From Archangium sp. (lineage in GTDB: Bacteria > Myxococcota > Myxococcia > Myxococcales > Myxococcaceae), in contig JAEUJR010000583.1 in NCBI GenBank assembly GCA_016793585.1, positions 1 to 10,666 on the forward strand: a stretch of DNA of 10,666 nucleotides, read 5' to 3'. The translations under genes were made by a program, and so were the position numbers. The first letter of the stretch is position 1. Each line of letters starts with the position of its first letter. This document shows positions 7,771 through 10,666 of this stretch, in pieces. The notes beneath the pieces were generated by a model, which made no database searches, had not been told where the DNA came from, and worked only from the letters and a program-made list of their open reading frames with translations.

Positions 7771-9984
7771 TCAGTTCGCGTTGCAGTAGTAGCTGTTCGT
7801 CGTGCCCCACCGGCGACACACGGGCGCGGCCGAGCAGCAGTCGCTGTGGCTGTTGCAGCTGATGCCCTGGCAGCCGTTGCGGCAGTAGCCCTGCAGACAG
7901 TTGAGGCCACCGCAGCAGTCACTGCGCGTCGAACACGCGGCCGCAGCGGGCCCGCAGAGCGTCTTGCACTTCTTCTGGCCGCCGCCGGGCAGGCTCACGC
8001 AGAACGGCGCCGCGCCACAACATCCACCCGCGCCCGCGCCGACCGAGCACGCGTCACCTTCACACGAGGAGTTCGGCGACTGGCAGACGCCCGAGACGCA
8101 CGAGAGGCCGACGCAGCACGGGCTCGTCGCGCTGCAGGTGGTGCCGACGCTGCGGCAGATGGTGGCGCCCGAGAGTGTGCACACGCCTGACGAGCACGTG
8201 AGCCCGTTGCAGCAGCTGCCCGAGGTGCACGCCTGGCCCGCGAGGCGGCACGAGGTGGTGGGCGCGCGGCAGACGCCGGTGGTGCAGGTGAGGCCCGCGC
8301 AGCACGGCGCGGTCGCAGAGCACGTCGCGCCCGTCGTGCGGCAGACGTTCGGGTACTCGCAGAAACCCGACGAGCACGTGAGGCCCGTGCAGCAGGAGCC
8401 GGTGGTGCACGACTGTCTCCACGTTCCACACGTCGGCGTGGGCGGCTGGCAGAGGCCCGAGGTGCAGGTCGCACCGCCGCAGCAGTCGCTGGCCCCGCGG
8501 CAGATGCCGTACGCGCCCGAGCAGTTCTGGCCGCCCGCCTGACACACCCCGCGCACGCAGCTGTTGCCCGAGCAGCAGTCGGCGTTGAGGTTGCAGCGGC
8601 CGCCCGTCGACGCGCACCCCGTCGTGCTGCACACGCGGTTGGTGCAGGTGCGGCCGCCGCAGCAGTCGGCCGTCGCGGTGCACGTCTGGCCGGGGCCCAT
8701 GCAGGCCGAGCGGCAGCGCGTGTTCGTCGAGCCGGCCACGGCGCCGCAGACGGGCGCGCTCTCGCAGCAGCCGCCGGCGCTGAAGCCCGACGTGCAGCCC
8801 TGGTCGGCGCAGCCGGTGCCGTTGATGGCTTCGCAGCGGCCACGTCGACAGCCGAGGCCGTCGCAGCAGTCGGTGTCGGCGCCGCACGCGTTGCCTTCTC
8901 CGCCGCAGATGCCGAGGCACACCTTGCCCGAGAGGTTGCCGGTCGCGGTGCAGTACGGCGCGTCGGCGCAGCAGCCGCCCTGCGCGAAGCCCTGCGTGCA
9001 GATGGAGTACGCACAGAACGGGTAACGCTCGCACGTGTTGCTGGTGGAGTTGGCGAGGCCAGTGCAGCACGCGGTCTCGGCGCCATTGGGCAGACCCTCG
9101 CCCACGCACGTCGCCCCGCACGTTCCGCCCGACTGACAGAAGGCCGACTGCGCGCAGCACGGCGCGTTCACCGAGCACGAGCTTCCCGAGCAGGTGGTGC
9201 GCGTGCAGAAGCCGTTGGTGCACACGAGGCCCGAGCAGCAGTCGGAGGACTCTCCGCACCCCTGGTTCTCGGCGATGCACGTCGTCGAGCACGTCTTCAC
9301 CTTGCCGCCCGGCGCGATGCCGCAGAACGCCGCGCGCGCACAACAGCCACCTGCCGCAAAGCCCGCGCTGCAGCGATCGAGCACGCAGTTCACTGGCTCG
9401 CACGAGCCGTTCTCACACGCGAGGCCCGCGCAGCATTGTTCGTTGAGCCCGCACTGCTGACTTTGCGCCTGACAGAGCAGGCCACCGTCTCCGGGAGCCA
9501 CTCCACCCGCCGAGCCGCCTGCAGACGCGGTGCCTCCCGCCGTCGCCGTTCCGCCCGACGTCGAGCCACCAGCCGTCGCGGTTCCGCCCGCGGTCGCGCC
9601 GCCAGCAGTCGAGCCACCGGCCGTCGCGGTTCCGCCTGCGGTGACGACCCCACCCGCCGCACCACCCGCCGCGTCACCACCAGCGACCGAGCCGCCCCCC
9701 GTCGAGAGCCCGCCAGCCGCACCGCCCGCCACGCCGCCGCCGGTTCCCGTCGTTCCACCGCCGAAGTTGAACGAGGGCGTGCACACGCCGCCCAGGCAGT
9801 TCTCGTTGGGTGCGCAGCGCTGACACGCGCGGCCAGACGAGCCACACGCGTTCGCAGAGCCGAGCGAGCACGTGTCGTCTGCGGCGCAGCAGCCGTTGCA
9901 CGTCATGGGACTGCACCGCTTCATCGTGGGCTGCGAACACGCCTGCGTCAGCAGCAGCAACGACAACGCCCACCATCGGTTCAT
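7771..9984 (-). CDS. Knottin-array lipoprotein: lipid anchor, Gly/Ala stalk and 18 tandem six-Cys units
   Basis: A 737-residue Cys-rich surface protein. The start at 9984 has GGAG 5 nt upstream and opens a lipoprotein signal (MNRWWALSLLLLTQAC, C16 lipidated; Leu at -4, Thr at -3). Residues 24-68 form a Cys module (C-x4-C-x2-CC-x5-C-x7-C-x6-C-x2-C-x5-C-x4-C) of a type I associate with myxobacterial exported proteins. Residues about 75-168 are a Gly/Ala/Thr/Ser stalk. Residues 171-734 hold tandem units with Cys order I, II, III-IV adjacent, V, VI. Eleven are type A (C-x6-C-x4/5-CC-x4-C-x4-C, core CC-x-G-L-x-C-x-x-G-x-C), six are type B (C-x4-C-x5/8-CC-x5-C-x5/10-C), and one is degenerate. This matches inhibitor-cystine-knot spacing. 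No enzyme motif is present; adhesion, binding or a rigid protective coat are possible roles (inference). It is convergent with the kinase, with 3 bp between stops. Confidence 0.9.
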   Translation of the reverse strand: MNRWWALSLLLLTQACSQPTMKRCSPMTCNGCCAADDTCSLGSANACGSSGRACQRCAPNENCLGGVCTPSFNFGGGTTGTGGGVAGGAAGGLSTGGGSVAGGDAAGGAAGGVVTAGGTATAGGSTAGGATAGGTATAGGSTSGGTATAGGTASAGGSAGGVAPGDGGLLCQAQSQQCGLNEQCCAGLACENGSCEPVNCVLDRCSAGFAAGGCCARAAFCGIAPGGKVKTCSTTCIAENQGCGESSDCCSGLVCTNGFCTRTTCSGSSCSVNAPCCAQSAFCQSGGTCGATCVGEGLPNGAETACCTGLANSTSNTCERYPFCAYSICTQGFAQGGCCADAPYCTATGNLSGKVCLGICGGEGNACGADTDCCDGLGCRRGRCEAINGTGCADQGCTSGFSAGGCCESAPVCGAVAGSTNTRCRSACMGPGQTCTATADCCGGRTCTNRVCSTTGCASTGGRCNLNADCCSGNSCVRGVCQAGGQNCSGAYGICRGASDCCGGATCTSGLCQPPTPTCGTWRQSCTTGSCCTGLTCSSGFCEYPNVCRTTGATCSATAPCCAGLTCTTGVCRAPTTSCRLAGQACTSGSCCNGLTCSSGVCTLSGATICRSVGTTCSATSPCCVGLSCVSGVCQSPNSSCEGDACSVGAGAGGCCGAAPFCVSLPGGGQKKCKTLCGPAAAACSTRSDCCGGLNCLQGYCRNGCQGISCNSHSDCCSAAPVCRRWGTTNSYYCNAN
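7783..9474 (-). repeat. Array of 18 six-cysteine (knottin-like) protein repeats
   Basis: Unit order by first Cys residue: A171, B200, A236, B265, degenerate A293, B324, A360, B392, A428, A457, A488, A519, A548, A579, A610, B641, A677, B705. Type B units that precede an A-type unit do so across a three-residue spacer (STT, GAT, LGI, RSA, KTL). The left part alternates A and B, then seven A units run together, then B-A-B closes the protein. The A519-A548 pair and the A579-A610 pair share the alternation of a short loop II (TTGS/TSGS) and a longer SATAP/SATSP loop, so a two-unit block was probably duplicated. Confidence 0.85.
9481..9762 (-). repeat. Gly/Ala/Thr-rich stalk with imperfect 48-bp direct repeats
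   Basis: This segment encodes residues 75-168 of the knottin-array lipoprotein, almost only Gly, Ala, Thr, Ser and Val. A 16-residue period is visible (TAGGTATAGGSTAGGA, residues 115-130, then TAGGTATAGGSTSGG, 131-145). At DNA level 9595-9642 and 9547-9594 align with about 7 mismatches in 48 and only 2 in the last 35 bases. Such tracts are prone to length change by slippage and probably serve as a flexible spacer between lipid anchor and Cys-rich head. Confidence 0.8.
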
Positions 9985-10139
9985 GGGGTCTCCGGACAGC
10001 AGACGGGTTGCGAAGGGCCAAGTCTCACCGAAAGCGCGTGGGCGCGAGCAGGAAGTGAAAGCGACCAGTCACCCGCCGGTTTCGACCGTTCGCCAGGCCT
10101 GCAGAAAGCAGACGCCAAGCCGCTGCGTACCCTCGGCAC
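9985..10139. promoter_or_regulatory. Divergent intergenic region between lipoprotein and radical SAM gene
   Basis: 155 bp lie between the opposed start codons, so promoters for both genes are expected here. On the minus strand GGAG (plus-strand bases 9990-9993) is a good ribosome binding site for the lipoprotein. On the plus strand there is no clear Shine-Dalgarno before 10140; a TACCCT hexamer at 10128-10133 could be a -10 box for a leaderless transcript, but it has no matching -35. No strong operator-like palindrome was seen. Confidence 0.4.
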
Positions 10140-10666
10140 ATGCGAATCCTCCTGCTCAACCCGCCCCACACCGCCATCGGCAGCCGCTGCGTTCCCGACG
10201 ACCACCTGCCGCCGCTCGGGCTGCTCTCCATCGGAGGCCCGCTGCTCGACGCGGGCCATCAGGTCGAGCTGCTCGACGCCGACCTCACCAACCTGCCGCA
10301 CGACTCCATCGTCGACGACGTCTGCCGGCGCGCGCCCGATGCGCTGCTCGTCGGTCACGCGGGCTCGACCTCGGCACACCCGACCATCGCGGCGCTGACG
10401 AAGGCGATTCGTGAACGCGCTCCGGCGATTCGCATCGTCTACGGCGGCGTGTTCCCCACCTACCACTGGCGCGAGGTGCTCTCGCGAGAGCCACAGGTCG
10501 ACGTCATCGTGCGTGGTGAAGGTGAAGACACTGCCGTGAAGCTAATGAACGCGCTCGAACACGGCACGGCGCTCGAGCAGGTGCGCGGGCTCGCCTTTCG
10601 CAAACTCGGGTTGCCGTTCTCGACGCCCGACGCGGCGGCCATCGTCGACCTCGACGCGTACCGGGT
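10140..10666 (+). CDS. Cobalamin-binding radical SAM protein, BchE-like (3' end outside window)
   Basis: The first 175 residues of a protein that runs off the window. The start ATG is followed at once by the typical opening of the cobalamin-binding domain of B12-dependent radical SAM enzymes, MRILLLNPPH, then LPPLGLLSIGGPLLDAGH (residues 23-40). Further family marks are VGHAGSTSAHP (71-81), IVYGGVFPTYHWREVL (99-114) and VDVIVRGEGED (120-130). The wording is close to what I remember of BchE-type proteins (anaerobic Mg-protoporphyrin monomethyl ester cyclase), but this subgroup also occurs in organisms without photosynthesis and includes methylases and other enzymes. The radical SAM cluster motif C-x3-C-x2-C should lie beyond the window end, so the reaction cannot be assigned. 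It starts divergently from the knottin-array lipoprotein and has no clear ribosome binding site. Confidence 0.85.
   Translation, partial: MRILLLNPPHTAIGSRCVPDDHLPPLGLLSIGGPLLDAGHQVELLDADLTNLPHDSIVDDVCRRAPDALLVGHAGSTSAHPTIAALTKAIRERAPAIRIVYGGVFPTYHWREVLSREPQVDVIVRGEGEDTAVKLMNALEHGTALEQVRGLAFRKLGLPFSTPDAAAIVDLDAYR

Noticed and set aside
7846..9086. Plus- and minus-strand alternate frames with repeated Gln/Pro/Val- or Ala/Arg-rich patterns across the Cys-rich gene.
   Set aside because: Their repetition is a by-product of the tandem Cys units in the true frame; they have no signal peptide and no recognisable domain.
9481..9762. Short direct repeats considered as a CRISPR array.
   Set aside because: They are contiguous, in frame, without unique spacers, and encode a Gly/Ala stalk.
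10128..10133. TACCCT as a -10 box for a leaderless radical SAM transcript.
   Set aside because: The spacing to ATG fits, but no -35 is present at the right distance and such hexamers are common by chance.

Overview
The window is strongly GC-rich, densely coding DNA that looks like a chromosome segment from a myxobacterium (Myxococcota). This is an inference from protein architecture, not from a database match. The evidence is a Ser/Thr kinase with a cytoplasmic kinase domain, one membrane span and a four-Cys plus TPR outer region; a protein with the short A-D-x-x-L-x-x-x-x-D-P-R-G motif known as TIGR02996; and two lipoproteins, one with a Gly/Ala-rich stalk and dozens of cysteines.

Layout from left to right: (1) the C-terminal three quarters of a 6-phosphogluconate dehydrogenase gene (gnd, +), cut by the window edge. 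(2) A small secreted protein of unknown function on the minus strand, whose stop lies 1 bp from the gnd stop. (3) A subtilisin-family (S8) lipoprotein protease on the minus strand, with BACON-like and Ig/FN3-like C-terminal domains. (4) A plus-strand pair that starts divergently from the protease: a 494-residue TIGR02996-type protein and, overlapping it by 4 bp, an 850-residue membrane Ser/Thr kinase. (5) A 737-residue minus-strand lipoprotein, convergent with the kinase (3 bp gap). (6) The first 175 codons of a cobalamin-binding radical SAM protein (+), cut by the right edge. No RNA genes, CRISPR arrays or insertion sequences were seen, and no gap between genes exceeds 180 bp.

The most striking object is the 737-residue lipoprotein. 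After a lipid anchor, a myxobacterial-style Cys module and a Gly/Ala/Thr stalk, its remaining 560 residues read as 18 tandem units. Seventeen have the six-cysteine order C..C..CC..C..C of inhibitor-cystine-knot (knottin) peptides. The one degenerate unit has lost exactly cysteines II and V, both replaced by Asn. That pair is predicted to bond to each other in a knottin, so the sequence itself gives evolutionary support for the fold.

The plus-strand pair probably forms one translationally coupled unit: a cytoplasmic scaffold-like protein made with a transmembrane sensor kinase. The kinase carries an N-terminal anti-sigma-type zinc finger in which the usual first Cys appears to be His. The two lipoproteins (protease and knottin array) and the small exported protein point to cell-envelope or surface work, but nothing here proves that these genes act together.
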